A DNA stretch of 64,000 nt from JASHPR01 sp963844655 (GCA_963844655.1 CAWJPA010000007.1:1240001-1304000); one strand, 5' to 3'. Positions 8,873 through 19,362 are shown, numbered from the stretch's first letter. Program-made: numbers and translations. The notes: generated by a model not told the origin, from the sequence alone.

Positions 8873-9295
8873 TCATTCAAACGCCATCCCGGCGAACTGT
8901 TCGCCGTGCTCGGTCCCTTCATATTTGGAGAGGTCCTCGTCGATTCCGACCAGCCGCAAAACTTGTCCTCCTGGGGCTTGAAAGTAGAGGTGCGGATCCG
9001 GCACTTCAAGTACCTTGACGCCGAAGGCGACAATGTTCCGCCTCATTTCTTCGACGTTGTCGGTCTTCAGCTCCAGATAGACCGCTTTCAAGAACTCGCT
9101 CTCATCCAGGGCGACGCCTTCGTTCTCGTAGAGAAACGCGATAAAGAAGTTGCCTCCCATGCGAATGTCGTCCTTCTGGTCACTCTCTCTCGTGATCTTG
9201 CACCCTAGGACATCACGATAGAACTCGCGAATTCTGTCCTTCTCTGTCCGGGGAACCCGAACCGCCGAATGGTTTCCAAAAATGACCTTTGCCAT
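8873..9295 (-). CDS. VOC (glyoxalase/dioxygenase-fold) family protein
   Basis: Small VOC-superfamily protein of about 140 residues. Visible are the first beta-alpha unit FGNHSAVRVPRTEKDRIREF, the mid-region FFIAFLYENEGVALDESEF, and the C-terminal strand pattern VLEVPDPHLYFQAPGGQVLRLV. Function unknown. ATG 9295 is favoured because AGGGAG lies just upstream; a GTG two codons earlier (9301) is possible. Codon third positions look less GC-rich than in its neighbours, which may indicate recent acquisition. Confidence 0.7.
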   Translation of the reverse strand: MAKVIFGNHSAVRVPRTEKDRIREFYRDVLGCKITRESDQKDDIRMGGNFFIAFLYENEGVALDESEFLKAVYLELKTDNVEEMRRNIVAFGVKVLEVPDPHLYFQAPGGQVLRLVGIDEDLSKYEGTEHGEQFAGMAFE

Positions 9296-9501
9296 GATCA
9301 CTCCCTGGGCTTGTCACTGAACCCTCCCACGTGTTCAGACACCGCTTCGTTGTCGATGTGGGCGGTAGCCGCCGAATCCGCTGGCTCGCCCCGCGGCCGC
9401 CCGCCTCGCCCGGCTGAGCCTGCCGGTCCCGGCCGGTTACCGCCAGGTCCCGCCGCTGCCGTCATGACGGCCCGGCCCGCGCGGTCTGGTCCAATAGGGC
9501 T

Positions 9502-10330
9502 ATGTGCACGGCGATCCTCAGCATCGAACCTGGGGCCCAGGTGCTGCTGGCCGGGCATCCGCGACGAGCTCGTCACCCGGGCCTGGCAGCCCCCGGGACG
9601 GCACTGGCCGGATCATCCCGGGCTGATCGGGGGCCGGGACCTGGTAGCCGGCGGGACCTGGCTGGCCGTGGCACCCGAGGCCCGGCGGGTGGCCTGCGTG
9701 CTCAACGCCCGGGGCCGGATGGCGCCCGAGGGATCGCGGCGCTCCCGTGGTGTCCTGCCTCTCCAGGCCGCCGAGGACGGGAAACTGGCCCGCGCCGGCC
9801 TGGCGGATTTCGATCCGTTTCACCTGCTGAGCGCGGAGCCGGGGACGGCCGTCCTGTGGAGCTGGGATGGGGAGCAGCTCACCGAGCGGGAGCTGGGACC
9901 CGGCCTGCATGTCGTGGTGAACAGCGGCCTGGCCAGCGACCTGGACGCGGCCGGTGCGGCGGGATCCGGCGCTGCCGGGCAGTCAGTGGGGTCCAGCTCC
10001 GCCGCCCGCGACCACGAACTGGCCCGCATCGCTCACTTCCTGCCCCGGCTGCGCGCGGCCACACTCCCGGTCCCGCGGCCCGGCAGCCCGGTGGCGCAGG
10101 CGTGGGGGGACTGGCTGCCGCTGATGAACGGCGACGCCATCAGCCCGGACGACCCGCGCGCCCTGATCGTGCGGCACGACCTCGGCGGCGGGCGGATCTA
10201 CGGGACGACGTCCATATCGCTGGTCGCCCTGACCCAGGACGGGATGCGGTACGACTTCACCGGCCGGCCGGGCGACCCCGACGCCTGGTACCCGGTGCCC
10301 GTGGGGGAGTTAGGCCGGGACACGGCCTAG
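9502..10330 (+). pseudogene. NRDE (TANGO2-like) family protein, broken by a single-base insertion
   Basis: Member of the NRDE/TANGO2 family, whose biochemical role is not settled. The opening MCTAILSIEPGAQVLLAG with Cys2 continues, after removing one base, as IRDELVTRAWQPPGRHW, the NRDE-motif region, followed by GGRDLVAGGTWLAV and CVLNARG. The frame is lost at 9550-9556, where GCCGGGCATC stands for the expected GCCGGCATC. The repaired length is 275 residues, normal for the family. The C-terminal part ends FTGRPGDPDAWYPV. Both halves are otherwise intact, so sequencing error is plausible. Confidence 0.8.
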
Positions 10331-10336
10331 CCGGAG

Positions 10337-11287
10337 CTAGTTGTTCCAGCCTTCCCGGTGCGCCGTGACCTGATCCCGGCCGGAGATGAGGTTCGACTGG
10401 GCGATCATGGAGTCGGCAGCTGCGGAGCTGGAGCCGGAGTCGGGGCCGGCCACGGTGGAGCAGCCCGCCGCGACCGCGGCCACCTCCTGGGACCAGTAGC
10501 TGGGCAGGGCGTTGTAGGGATTGGGTGATCCCGGGAGGTCGGTCACGTAGAGATAGCCGGCCCCGCGGGTTCCGGCCAGGCTGACCGCGCTGGCCAGGTC
10601 CGACCCGGACGTGGCGTAGACCACGTTGACAAACCGGGACGGATCGTAGTGCGACACCCAGCCCGGCACCTGGAGCTGGCGGTAGCCGGCGTACGAGCCC
10701 TCGAACACCATCACCACATCGCCGACGGACATGTAGCCCTGGGCCGGGAAGTCGCCGGGGTTCAGCCAGATCACCGACTGCGGGATGGACGAGTGAATAA
10801 AACTGGCCAGGCTCTGGTAGTAGCCAAGCTCGCCGGTGGTGGACGCGGTCAGGTCCAGGAACATGCCATTGACGTGGTACCAGGCTTTGTAATTCCGGAC
10901 GTCCGCCTCGACCTCGGCCGCAGGCCGTTGCCCGTACTCGGTGGACGAGTAGCCCAGGATGTTGATGCCTGCCGCGTGTGCCTTGGCGACCAGGGCCTGG
11001 AAATGCGGGACCGGCGCGGTCCCGGCCCCCACGCCGGTGATGTCCAGGATGATGACGCTCGGCGCGGGATGGCTGTCGATGGCCTGGGTCCAGAACGCCG
11101 ACGACCAGGCGTAGGCAGGGACGAAGGTGTGCTGGCAGCCGGCCGCCGACGTGGCCTGAGTGGCCCGGGCCGGCGCGGCCTGCGCGGCCCCGGCCGGGGC
11201 GGCGGCAGCCATGGTCGCGGACGCCAGGGCGGCGGCGAGCATCGCGGCCATGCTGCCGAATGCTGCATTCCGTGACCAACGATGCAC
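10337..11287 (-). CDS. Secreted spherulation-specific family 4 (spherulin-4-like) protein
   Basis: Predicted exported protein of 316 residues. A short basic start (MHRWSRN) precedes the hydrophobic signal segment FGSMAAMLAAALASATMAAA and an alanine-rich cleavage region. The mature part is of the spherulin-4 type: FVPAYAWSSAFWTQAID, then SVIILDITGVGAG, HAAGINILGYSSTEYGQR, VNGMFLDLTAST and PQSVIWLNPGDFP, a TIM-barrel-like layout related to GH114-type glycosidases. Activity is unknown. GTG 11287 is chosen because GGGAG precedes it; GTG 11305 is possible. It ends seven bases from the convergent NRDE gene. Confidence 0.78.
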   Translation of the reverse strand: MHRWSRNAAFGSMAAMLAAALASATMAAAAPAGAAQAAPARATQATSAAGCQHTFVPAYAWSSAFWTQAIDSHPAPSVIILDITGVGAGTAPVPHFQALVAKAHAAGINILGYSSTEYGQRPAAEVEADVRNYKAWYHVNGMFLDLTASTTGELGYYQSLASFIHSSIPQSVIWLNPGDFPAQGYMSVGDVVMVFEGSYAGYRQLQVPGWVSHYDPSRFVNVVYATSGSDLASAVSLAGTRGAGYLYVTDLPGSPNPYNALPSYWSQEVAAVAAGCSTVAGPDSGSSSAAADSMIAQSNLISGRDQVTAHREGWNN

Positions 11288-11512
11288 TGCGGAATCATCT
11301 CCCACATCTACGGCCCTGGCGGCCTATTTTGCCCAAGCATAGGGCGGTGCGCGGGCGCGTCCGGCCCCGGTGACCAGGCCCGCCTCCGGCTGCCACATGC
11401 CATGATCACCGCCCTTTTTCGGCTCAACGTGAAGGCATGGGTATTCCTGGCACAAACCAGATGGGCATGGGACACTTCGGAGGTTGATGGCCGGTGGAGG
11501 GCGCACGCGATC

Positions 11513-12433
11513 ATGGCTCATCCCGAGAGCAACTCTGGTCTGCATGGCGGGACCCCTGGCGTCCGCGGGATAGCCGCACCGGTGAGCGGCGGCCCGACGG
11601 TACTGCGGATTCTGCTCGGGGCCCAGCTGAGACGGCTGCGTGAAGCGCAGAAGATCACCCGGGAGCAGGCCGGGAACCTGATCCGTGCGTCCGAGTCGAA
11701 GATGAGCCGGCTGGAGACCGGCCGCGTCGGGTTCAAGGACCGCGACATCGCCGACCTGCTCACCTGCTACGGAGTGACCGACCAGCAGCAGCGCCAGGCC
11801 CTGCAGGAACTGGCCCGCAGCGCCAGCGGGCAGGGCTGGTGGCATGACTACTCCGACGTGCTCTCGGCGTGGTTCGAGGCTTACGTGGGCCTGGAGGAGG
11901 CCGCGGTCAGCATCCGGGCCTACGAGATCCAGTTCGTCCCCGGCCTGCTCCAGACCGAGGAGTACGCCCGCGCGGTCACGCTGCTCGGCCATCACAACGC
12001 CCCGGCCTCGGAGATCGACCGGCGGGTGCGGCTGCGCATGGCCCGCCAGGCGCTGCTGGCCGAGCCGCGGCCCGTGCACCTGTGGGCCGTGCTCGACGAG
12101 GCCGTGCTCCGGCGCCCGGCGGGCCGGCCCGGGGTCATGCGCCGGCAGCTTCAGCACCTGCTGCAGGTCGCCGAGCGGCCCAACGTCACCATTCAGGTCA
12201 TCCCGTTCCTGGCGGGAGCGCACGCCGCGGCCGGGGGAGCGTTCAGCATCCTGCGTTTCGCCGAGAGCGACCTGCCCGATGTGGTCTATCTCGAGCAGCT
12301 CACCAGCGCCCTGTACCTGGACAAGCGCGAGACCGTCGACCACTACATGGCGGTGATGGAGCGCCTGTGCCTGGAGGCCGTGCCGTCGACGTCCACGGCC
12401 AAGACGATCAACGCGATCCTGCGGGACCGCTGA
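11513..12433 (+). CDS. XRE-type helix-turn-helix regulator with DUF5753 domain
   Basis: Actinobacterial regulator of 306 residues. An N-terminal Cro/C1-type HTH is seen in LRRLREAQKITREQAGNLI and SESKMSRLETGRVGFKDRDI, followed by the DUF5753 (Scr1-type) sensor half with VSIRAYEIQFVPGLLQTEEY and NVTIQVIPFLAGAHAAAGG. ATG 11513 is preferred since family homology starts shortly after it and GGAGG lies upstream. Such genes commonly sit beside DUF397 partners or DUF574 methyltransferases; here a convergent DUF574 gene follows six bases after the stop. No DUF397 partner is seen. Confidence 0.85.
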   Translation: MAHPESNSGLHGGTPGVRGIAAPVSGGPTVLRILLGAQLRRLREAQKITREQAGNLIRASESKMSRLETGRVGFKDRDIADLLTCYGVTDQQQRQALQELARSASGQGWWHDYSDVLSAWFEAYVGLEEAAVSIRAYEIQFVPGLLQTEEYARAVTLLGHHNAPASEIDRRVRLRMARQALLAEPRPVHLWAVLDEAVLRRPAGRPGVMRRQLQHLLQVAERPNVTIQVIPFLAGAHAAAGGAFSILRFAESDLPDVVYLEQLTSALYLDKRETVDHYMAVMERLCLEAVPSTSTAKTINAILRDR

Positions 12434-12438
12434 CCCGG

Positions 12439-13215
12439 CTACGGCTTCCTGGCCACGCCGGACCAGGCCGTCACCTTGGCCCGGGGTACCCGGCCCTCGG
12501 GCCGCCACCGCTGCGGCGGCACCACGCCGGGCGCGGCTATCTCCAGGCCCTCGAAGAAGCGCATGATCTCCGCCTTGGTTCGCGTGGTGCCCTTCTGCGC
12601 CACCAGCCGGTTCAGGCGTTCGGCCATCTCGGCCATGACCTCGGCTTCGATGTCGCTGGCCACGTGGGTCAGCACCAGGAAGCTGCCCGGTGCCGTGGCG
12701 GCCATCAGTCGGCCGACGATCCCGTACGGATCATCCGGCTCCGGGATCAGGTGCAGGATCAGGAGCAGCAGGACCGCGACCGGCTGGCTGAAGTCCAGCG
12801 TCCGCGCGGCCTCGGCCAGGATCCTGCCCGTATCGCGCAGGTCGGCCTCCAGGTAGCCGACCGCGCCCGCCGGGTCGCAGGCCAGCCGCGACCGGGCGTG
12901 CAGGAGCACGACCGGGTCGTTGTCCACGTAGGCGATCCGGCATTCCGGCGCCACCGCCTGGGCGACTTCGTGAGTGTTGGCCGCCGTGGGCAGGCCGGTG
13001 CCGATGTCGAGGAACTGCCGGATACCGCACTCCCCGGCCAGGTAGCGCACGGCGCGGCCCAGGAACGCCCGGTTGGCCTGGGCGCCCGCCCGGATGCCGG
13101 GGTTGGCGGCGATCGCCTGCTCGGCGGCCTCCCGGTCGGCGGCGAAGTTGTCCTTGCCGCCCAGCCAGTAGTCATAGACCCGGGCGACGTGCGCCACGCT
13201 GGTATCGAGCGCCAT
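12439..13215 (-). CDS. SAM-dependent methyltransferase, DUF574 family (Methyltransf_19)
   Basis: Predicted class I methyltransferase of 258 residues of the actinomycete-specific DUF574 group. It has the signature start SVAHVARVYDYWLGGKDNFA, the SAM-binding strand RQFLDIGTGLPTAANTHEVA, the acidic loop AYVDNDPVVL, and LLLLILHLIPEPDDPYGIV in the catalytic half. Substrate unknown. ATG 13215 is preferred over TTG 13272 because GGAG precedes it and the family signature starts directly after. It is convergent with the XRE-DUF5753 gene. Confidence 0.85.
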   Translation of the reverse strand: MALDTSVAHVARVYDYWLGGKDNFAADREAAEQAIAANPGIRAGAQANRAFLGRAVRYLAGECGIRQFLDIGTGLPTAANTHEVAQAVAPECRIAYVDNDPVVLLHARSRLACDPAGAVGYLEADLRDTGRILAEAARTLDFSQPVAVLLLLILHLIPEPDDPYGIVGRLMAATAPGSFLVLTHVASDIEAEVMAEMAERLNRLVAQKGTTRTKAEIMRFFEGLEIAAPGVVPPQRWRPEGRVPRAKVTAWSGVARKP

Positions 13216-13361
13216 CGGACTGCTCCGGGCTGACTCCGCGTGGGCTGGCACCCATCCGCCTCCCGTCGCCAAGCTCCCGGCCGAAACCCTACTCCCGGGC
13301 AGCCGGATAACCCGTATTCACGGCCCGTGCCTGGACATGTCTCCCGAGGGACGGGGCGGCA

Positions 13362-14525
13362 CTAGAGGCGCTCGATGATCGAGGCGGTGGCCATGGCGCC
13401 GCCCGCGCACATGGTGATCAGCGCCGTGCTTGCGTCCCGGTGCTCCATCTCGTGCAGCGCGGTGGTGATCAGCCGGGCGCCCGTGCTGCCCACCGGGTGG
13501 CCGAGCGCGATCGCGCCGCCGTTGACGTTGACCCGGTCCGGCTCTGGCTGGTGCACACGCAGCCAGGACAGCACGACCGACGCGAACGCCTCGTTGACCT
13601 CGAACAGGTCGATATCGCCGATCGCCATGCCGCTGCGCCCGAGCACGCGCTCCGTGGCGGCGACCGGCCCGTCCAGGTGGTAGTAGGGCTCGGCGCCGAT
13701 GAGGCACTGCGCGAGGATCCGCGCCCGCGGCCGCAGCCCGAGTTCCCGCGCCCGCCGCTCGTCGAGCAGCAGCACGGCGGCGGCCCCGTCCGAGATCTGC
13801 GAGGACGTGCCCGCGGTATGCACCCCGCCGGCGAGCAGCGGCTTGAGCTTGGCCAGCCCGTCCAGGCTGGTCTCGCGCAGGCCCTGGTCCCGGTCAACGG
13901 TGCGGGTCTCGCCGGTGGGCTGGCCGCCGGCACCCAGGGCCGGCGCCTTCACCGGCACGGTCTCACGGTCGAACCGCCCCTCGGCCCAGGCCTGCTGGGC
14001 CAGCGTCTGCGAGCGCAGGCCGAACCGGTCCACGTCGTCACGGGACAGCCCGCGCCGGATGGCGATCCGCTCCGCGGCGACGTACTGGTTCGGCAGGTCG
14101 ATGTCCCAGCCGGCCGGTCGGGGCGTGCCCGCCTGGGTGCCGACGTTCGCGCCCAGCGGCACCCGGCTCATCGCCTCCACCCCGCAGGCGATGCCGGCCT
14201 CGATGGCGCCGGCCGCGATGAGGCCGGCCATGAGGTGAGCCGCCTGCTGCGCAGAGCCGCACTGGGCGTCGAGGGTGAGACAGCCCGCCGCTTGCGGGAG
14301 CCCGGCGTACAGCCAGGCGGTGCGGGTGATGTTGTTCGACTGCTCGCCCGCCTGGGTGACACAGCCGCCGGCGACCTGCTCCACGACCGCTGGCTCGATC
14401 CCGGCCCGGTCGAGCACGGCGCGCTGCGCGGCGCCGAGGATCTCCGCCGCGTGCAGGCCAGCGAGCACGCCGCCGCGCTTGCCGATCGGGGTCCGGACCG
14501 CCTCCACGATCACCGCAGTGCCCAC
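13362..14525 (-). CDS. fadA5: Steroid side-chain beta-ketothiolase FadA5
   Basis: Degradative thiolase that releases acetyl-CoA or propionyl-CoA during beta-oxidation of the cholesterol side chain. The 387 residues match the FadA5 pattern throughout: VEAVRTPIGKRGG, GGCVTQAGEQSNNITRTAW, nucleophile Cys89 in LDAQCGSAQQ, GVEAMSRVPLGANVG, SWDIDLPNQY-type segment (here GWDIDLPNQY), VNEAFASVVLSWLRVH, GGAIALGHPVGSTGARL and the second active Cys in ALITMCAGGA. ATG 14525. It is divergent from cyp125, exactly the Rv3545c/Rv3546 arrangement, with KstR-like sites in the shared gap. Confidence 0.93.
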   Translation of the reverse strand: MGTAVIVEAVRTPIGKRGGVLAGLHAAEILGAAQRAVLDRAGIEPAVVEQVAGGCVTQAGEQSNNITRTAWLYAGLPQAAGCLTLDAQCGSAQQAAHLMAGLIAAGAIEAGIACGVEAMSRVPLGANVGTQAGTPRPAGWDIDLPNQYVAAERIAIRRGLSRDDVDRFGLRSQTLAQQAWAEGRFDRETVPVKAPALGAGGQPTGETRTVDRDQGLRETSLDGLAKLKPLLAGGVHTAGTSSQISDGAAAVLLLDERRARELGLRPRARILAQCLIGAEPYYHLDGPVAATERVLGRSGMAIGDIDLFEVNEAFASVVLSWLRVHQPEPDRVNVNGGAIALGHPVGSTGARLITTALHEMEHRDASTALITMCAGGAMATASIIERL

Positions 14526-14561
14526 CGCAGCACCTCCGTTCCGGCCCGCCCGTCCTCATAG

Positions 14562-14575
14562 TAGAACGTGTTTCG
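14562..14575. promoter_or_regulatory. KstR-like operator, fadA5 side
   Basis: tagaacgtgtttcg matches TNNAACNNGTTNNA except for the last base. It lies 37 bases upstream of the fadA5 start on the minus strand. Confidence 0.72.
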
Positions 14576-14628
14576 ATTCGGGCCCAGGGAGGCATTTCCG
14601 GGAGCTAGCCGGCGTGATTGAATCAAAC

Positions 14629-14642
14629 TAGAACATGTTACA
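14629..14642. promoter_or_regulatory. KstR operator, cyp125 side
   Basis: tagaacatgttaca is a full match to TNNAACNNGTTNNA, 22 bases upstream of the cyp125 start. Together with the fadA5-proximal site, it gives each divergent gene its own operator. Confidence 0.83.
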
Positions 14643-14663
14643 GCGGGGGGTTCGGAGGCAGCC

Positions 14664-15890
14664 GTGGCCGGGCCGAAACTACCGCCAGGTTTCGACTTCA
14701 CCGACCCTGACCTGTACGCGGCCCGGGTGCCCCAGGATGAGTTCGCCGAGCTGCGGCGCACCGCGCCGGTCTGGTGGAACCCGCAGCCGCCGGGCACCGG
14801 CGGCTTCGACGACGAGGGGTTCTGGGCCGTCACCCGGCACTCCGACATCGTGGAGATCTCCCGCGACAGCGATACGTACTCCACGTGGGAGAACACCGCG
14901 ATCATCCGGCACGCCGAGGGGGCCACCCGGGAGTCGATCGAGCTGCAGCGGTTCGTCATGCTCAACATCGACCCGCCCCAGCACACCAAGCTGCGCGGGA
15001 TCGTGTCCCGCGGCTTCACCCCGCGGGCCATCGGCAGCCTGCGCGAGGCGCTGACCGCCCGCGCCGGGCGGATCACGGCCACGGCGGCGGCCGGCGGCAC
15101 CGGCGACTTCGTCAGGGACGTGGCCGCCGAACTGCCGCTGCAGGCGATCGCGGAGCTCATCGGCGTGCCCCAGGAGGACCGGGGCAAGGTCTTCGCGTGG
15201 TCGAACGACATGGTCGGCTACGACGACCCGGAATACACCGCGGACCCGGCGGCCGCGGCGGCCGAGATCATCGGCTACAGCATGGCGATGGCCGAGGACC
15301 GGCGCCGGTGTCCCAGGGACGACATCGTCACCAAGCTCACCCACGCCCAGGTCGACGGCGACAGCCTGTCCGCGGACGAGTTCGGCTTCTTCGTGATCCT
15401 GCTGGCCGTGGCGGGCAACGAGACCACCCGCAACGCGATCTCGCACGGGATGCTCGCGTTCCTGGACCACCCGGACCAGTGGGAGCTGTTCCGCGCCGAG
15501 CGCCCGGGCACCGCGACCGACGAGATCGTCCGGTGGGCGACCCCGGTGACCGTGTTCCAGCGCACCGCGCTGCGCGACACCACGCTGGGCGGGCAGGAGA
15601 TCAGGGCCGGCCAGCGGGTCGGGCTGTTCTACCGGTCGGCCAACTTCGACGAGGACGTGTTCGACCACCCGGAGCGGTTCGACATCAGCCGCGACCCCAA
15701 CCCGCACCTCGGTTTCGGCGGCAGCGGGGCGCACTTCTGCCTCGGCGCCAGCCTGGCCCGGCTGGAGATCGACCTGATCTTCAACGCGATCGCCGACAGC
15801 ATGCCCGGCATCCGCAAGGCCGGCGACCCGGTGCGGCTGCGCTCCGGCTGGCTGAACGGCATCAAGAACCTCCCGGTCAGCTACACCTAG
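14664..15890 (+). CDS. cyp125: Cytochrome P450 CYP125, steroid C26/C27-hydroxylase
   Basis: P450 that oxidises the terminal methyl of the cholesterol or cholestenone side chain to the acid, starting side-chain degradation. The 408 residues follow the CYP125 family closely: LPPGFDFTDPDLYAARVP, QRFVMLNIDPPQHTKLR, SRGFTPRAIG, ELPLQAIAELIGVPQEDRGK, I-helix AVAGNETTRNAISHGM, ExxR in DEIVRWATPVT, heme loop GFGGSGAHFCLGASLA with the cysteine ligand, and RLRSGWLNGIKNLPV at the end. GTG 14664 is preceded by GGAGG. A ferredoxin and reductase partner are not in the window. Confidence 0.95.
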   Translation: MAGPKLPPGFDFTDPDLYAARVPQDEFAELRRTAPVWWNPQPPGTGGFDDEGFWAVTRHSDIVEISRDSDTYSTWENTAIIRHAEGATRESIELQRFVMLNIDPPQHTKLRGIVSRGFTPRAIGSLREALTARAGRITATAAAGGTGDFVRDVAAELPLQAIAELIGVPQEDRGKVFAWSNDMVGYDDPEYTADPAAAAAEIIGYSMAMAEDRRRCPRDDIVTKLTHAQVDGDSLSADEFGFFVILLAVAGNETTRNAISHGMLAFLDHPDQWELFRAERPGTATDEIVRWATPVTVFQRTALRDTTLGGQEIRAGQRVGLFYRSANFDEDVFDHPERFDISRDPNPHLGFGGSGAHFCLGASLARLEIDLIFNAIADSMPGIRKAGDPVRLRSGWLNGIKNLPVSYT

Positions 15891-15929
15891 CGCGCCCCGG
15901 GCCCCGGCCACCCGGCTAGCAACCCGTCA

Positions 15930-15975
15930 TGGATGTACCGAAAGGGTCGCTGGAACGACCCTTTCGGTACATCCA
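15930..15975. terminator. 20-bp inverted repeat, probable bidirectional terminator
   Basis: Perfect 20-bp arms (15930-15949 and 15956-15975) around a six-base loop, ctggaa, lie between the convergent cyp125 and ltp3 genes. There is no U-tract, common in high-GC actinobacteria. The strength and position support termination from both sides. Confidence 0.75.
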
Positions 15976-16079
15976 CCATGCGGAACGGGGTAGATGGGGC
16001 GCGCGGGGCGGGTGTGGTGGTGCGCGGGCTCAACGGGCGCCGGCCGTGCAGGGCGCGGAGGGCCGGGGTGGGGGCCGGG

Positions 16080-17249
<1,170 letters not shown>

Positions 17250-17253
<4 letters not shown>

Positions 17254-18299
17254 CGGGACTCCATGACGCACACGAGATTCTGCTGCAGGGCCGGGCCGCT
17301 GGTGGCGTGGCCCAGCGCGCGGTCCGTGCGGCCTGACATGATCTCCCCGGCCGCGGTCCCGATCCTGGCCAGCCCGGCCGCGAACATCGGGTTGGCGCAC
17401 AGCGCGCCGCCCGAGGGGTTGACCGTGACCGCGTCGTCCAGGCCGAGCGCGCCGCGCAGCAGGATCTCCTGGTGGGTGAAGGGCGCGTGCAGCTCGGCCA
17501 CGCCGGCGCCCGGCGACCCGGCCGCCCGCCCGGCCACTGCCGCCGACGGCACCGTGGTCAGGTCGCGCGCGCCCAGCGAGGCGGAGTCGATCCGGTGCTC
17601 GAACCCGGTGATCCAGGCCGGCCGCGCGCACAGCTCGCGGGCCCGCGCCGCCGAGGCGAGGATCACCGCGGCGGCCCCGTCACCGACCGGGGCGCAGTCG
17701 TGGGCGCGCAGCGGTTCGGCCACGTAGGGCCGGGCCAGCAGCTCATCGGCCGAGACCGTACCCGAGGTCTGAGCCCGCGGGTTCGTGACCGCCGCGGCCC
17801 GGCTGCGCGCCGCCACCTCGGCCATGTCCTTCTCGGTCCACAGCCCGGCCTCGAGGCCGAGCCTGGCCTGCAGCGCCGCGATGCTCACCGAGTCCGGCCA
17901 CAGCGGGGCGGCCAGATACGGGTCGAGCTGGAGCGCCAGCACCCGCCGCAGGTCACCCGCGGACGACTTGCCGAACCCGTAGGCCAGGGCGACGTCGGCC
18001 TCCCCGGTCAGGATCTTCACCCAGGCCTCGTAGAGCGCCCAGGCACCGTCCATCTCCACGTGCGACTCCATGATCGGCGGGAACGCGCCGATCGCGTCGA
18101 CCGCCTGCACAAACGAGAACGCCCGGCCCGCCAGGTAGTCCGACGAGCCTGAGCACCAGAACCCGATGTCGGCGTGGGCCAGCCCGGTGGCCTGCAGCAC
18201 CTCGGCGAAGACCGGCACCAGCATCTCCACCCCGCTGGTGGTGCTTTCGCCGTGCCGCTCAACCGGGGACTGGGCGAAGCCGACGACCGCGACGTCCAT
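17250..18299 (-). CDS. ltp4: Thiolase-superfamily lipid-transfer protein Ltp4
   Basis: Thiolase-fold partner of Ltp3, resembling Rv3522 (Ltp4), 349 residues. Seen: VAVVGFAQSPVERHGEST at the start, FWCSGSSDYLAGRAFSFV, ESHVEMDGAWALYEAWVKIL, YGFGKSSAGDLRRVLALQLD, LWPDSVSIAALQARLGLEAG, CAPVGDGAAAVILAS and VTVNPSGGALCANPMFAAG. Such proteins are incomplete thiolases that can act with DUF35 partners as retro-aldolases on steroid-CoA side chains. ATG 18299; it lies 44 bases after the DUF35 gene and overlaps ltp3. Confidence 0.88.
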
Positions 18300-18343
18300 C
18301 ACTTCAGTGCCATTACGCGACTGCTTCCTCTCACTGCCGTCCG

Positions 18344-19339
18344 CTACAGATGGTGCGCGTAGGACTCGTACGGCGCGTCGGGCTCGCCGGTCGGCCGGAA
18401 GTGGTCGATGTTCTCCATGGTCGTGCCCCACTCCTCGCGTGGTTTCCAGGCCGCGCGGACCTGCAGGCCCATCCGCACCTCGTCCGGCTCGCAGCCCAGG
18501 ATGAGGTGCTGGAACGGGATGTCGGCGCCGTCGAGCAGCACCGCGGCGGCCACGTACGGCGGCGCCACGCGCTGCCCGGGATAGGGCACGTTCACCACGC
18601 AGAACGTGGTCACGATGCCGTGGTCGGGCAGCTCGACCTCGTCGGCGGTCGGCACGCCGTCGGTGGGGCAGGCGCCCCGGGGCGGGATGTAGACCTTGCC
18701 GCAGGCCGGGCAGCGCTCCCCGACCAGGCGGCCGCCGGCCAGCGCGCGCAGGAACCGGCTCTCCCCGGGGGAGACCGTGTGCTCGTAGTGCAGCCGTACC
18801 GGCGTGGTGATCATCGTCACCGGTTCGGGTGGTTCGGGTGGTTGGGCGGGGCCGGGGTCGGCCGTGTCCCGCCCGGCGGCCGGGGCCGTCCCGGCGGTCG
18901 GCGCGCCGCACGGCTCGAAGCAGGCGATGTCGCGGATGTGCCCGGCCAGGCTCTCGGCCCAGCGCACCCGGACCCGCATGCCGGTCCGCATGGCCGCGGC
19001 CGTGCCGGCGTCCACCGCGTGCAGGATCGCGGTGTCCGCGCCGTCCAGGCGGATCAGCGCCCACGCGAACGGGTGCGCCAGCGGCTGGCCCTCGGCCGGC
19101 CGCGGTACCCAAGCCCAGGTCGTGACCGTGCCCTCGGGCCCGACCGGGATCAGGTCGCCCGGCGGGGCGAGCGTCACCGGGTCGTACTCGAACGGCGGGG
19201 CGTGCACCCGGCCGTCGGCGCCGCGCGAGCCGAGGATCTGCCGCCCGGCCAGCCCGGTCATGAACCGGCTCAGCGTCGGCCCGAGCGACCGGGTGTAGTC
19301 GAACCCGATCTCCAGGGGCGCGCGCAGCGGCTGGCTCAC
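18344..19339 (-). CDS. Two-domain DUF35 OB-fold protein (Rv3521-like), partner of Ltp proteins
   Basis: Acyl-CoA-binding OB-fold protein of 331 residues with two DUF35-type halves joined by a proline-rich linker (about residues 150-175, PAQPPEPPEPV). The second half has a rubredoxin-like zinc ribbon ERCPACGKVYIPPRGACP with four cysteines placed as in DUF35 proteins. In the characterised Ltp2-ChsH2 pair the DUF35 domain is required for retro-aldol cleavage of the steroid side chain; the same role is inferred here for the downstream ltp4 and ltp3. First gene of a three-gene operon equivalent to Rv3521-Rv3523, with two KstR-like sites upstream. Confidence 0.87.
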   Translation of the reverse strand: MSQPLRAPLEIGFDYTRSLGPTLSRFMTGLAGRQILGSRGADGRVHAPPFEYDPVTLAPPGDLIPVGPEGTVTTWAWVPRPAEGQPLAHPFAWALIRLDGADTAILHAVDAGTAAAMRTGMRVRVRWAESLAGHIRDIACFEPCGAPTAGTAPAAGRDTADPGPAQPPEPPEPVTMITTPVRLHYEHTVSPGESRFLRALAGGRLVGERCPACGKVYIPPRGACPTDGVPTADEVELPDHGIVTTFCVVNVPYPGQRVAPPYVAAAVLLDGADIPFQHLILGCEPDEVRMGLQVRAAWKPREEWGTTMENIDHFRPTGEPDAPYESYAHHL

Positions 19340-19348
19340 GAGTCAGAG

Positions 19349-19362
19349 TGAAACACGTTCCG
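19349..19362. promoter_or_regulatory. KstR-like operator, proximal to duf35-ltp4-ltp3
   Basis: tgaaacacgttccg matches the KstR consensus except at the last base and lies only 10 bases from the DUF35 start codon. Confidence 0.68.
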
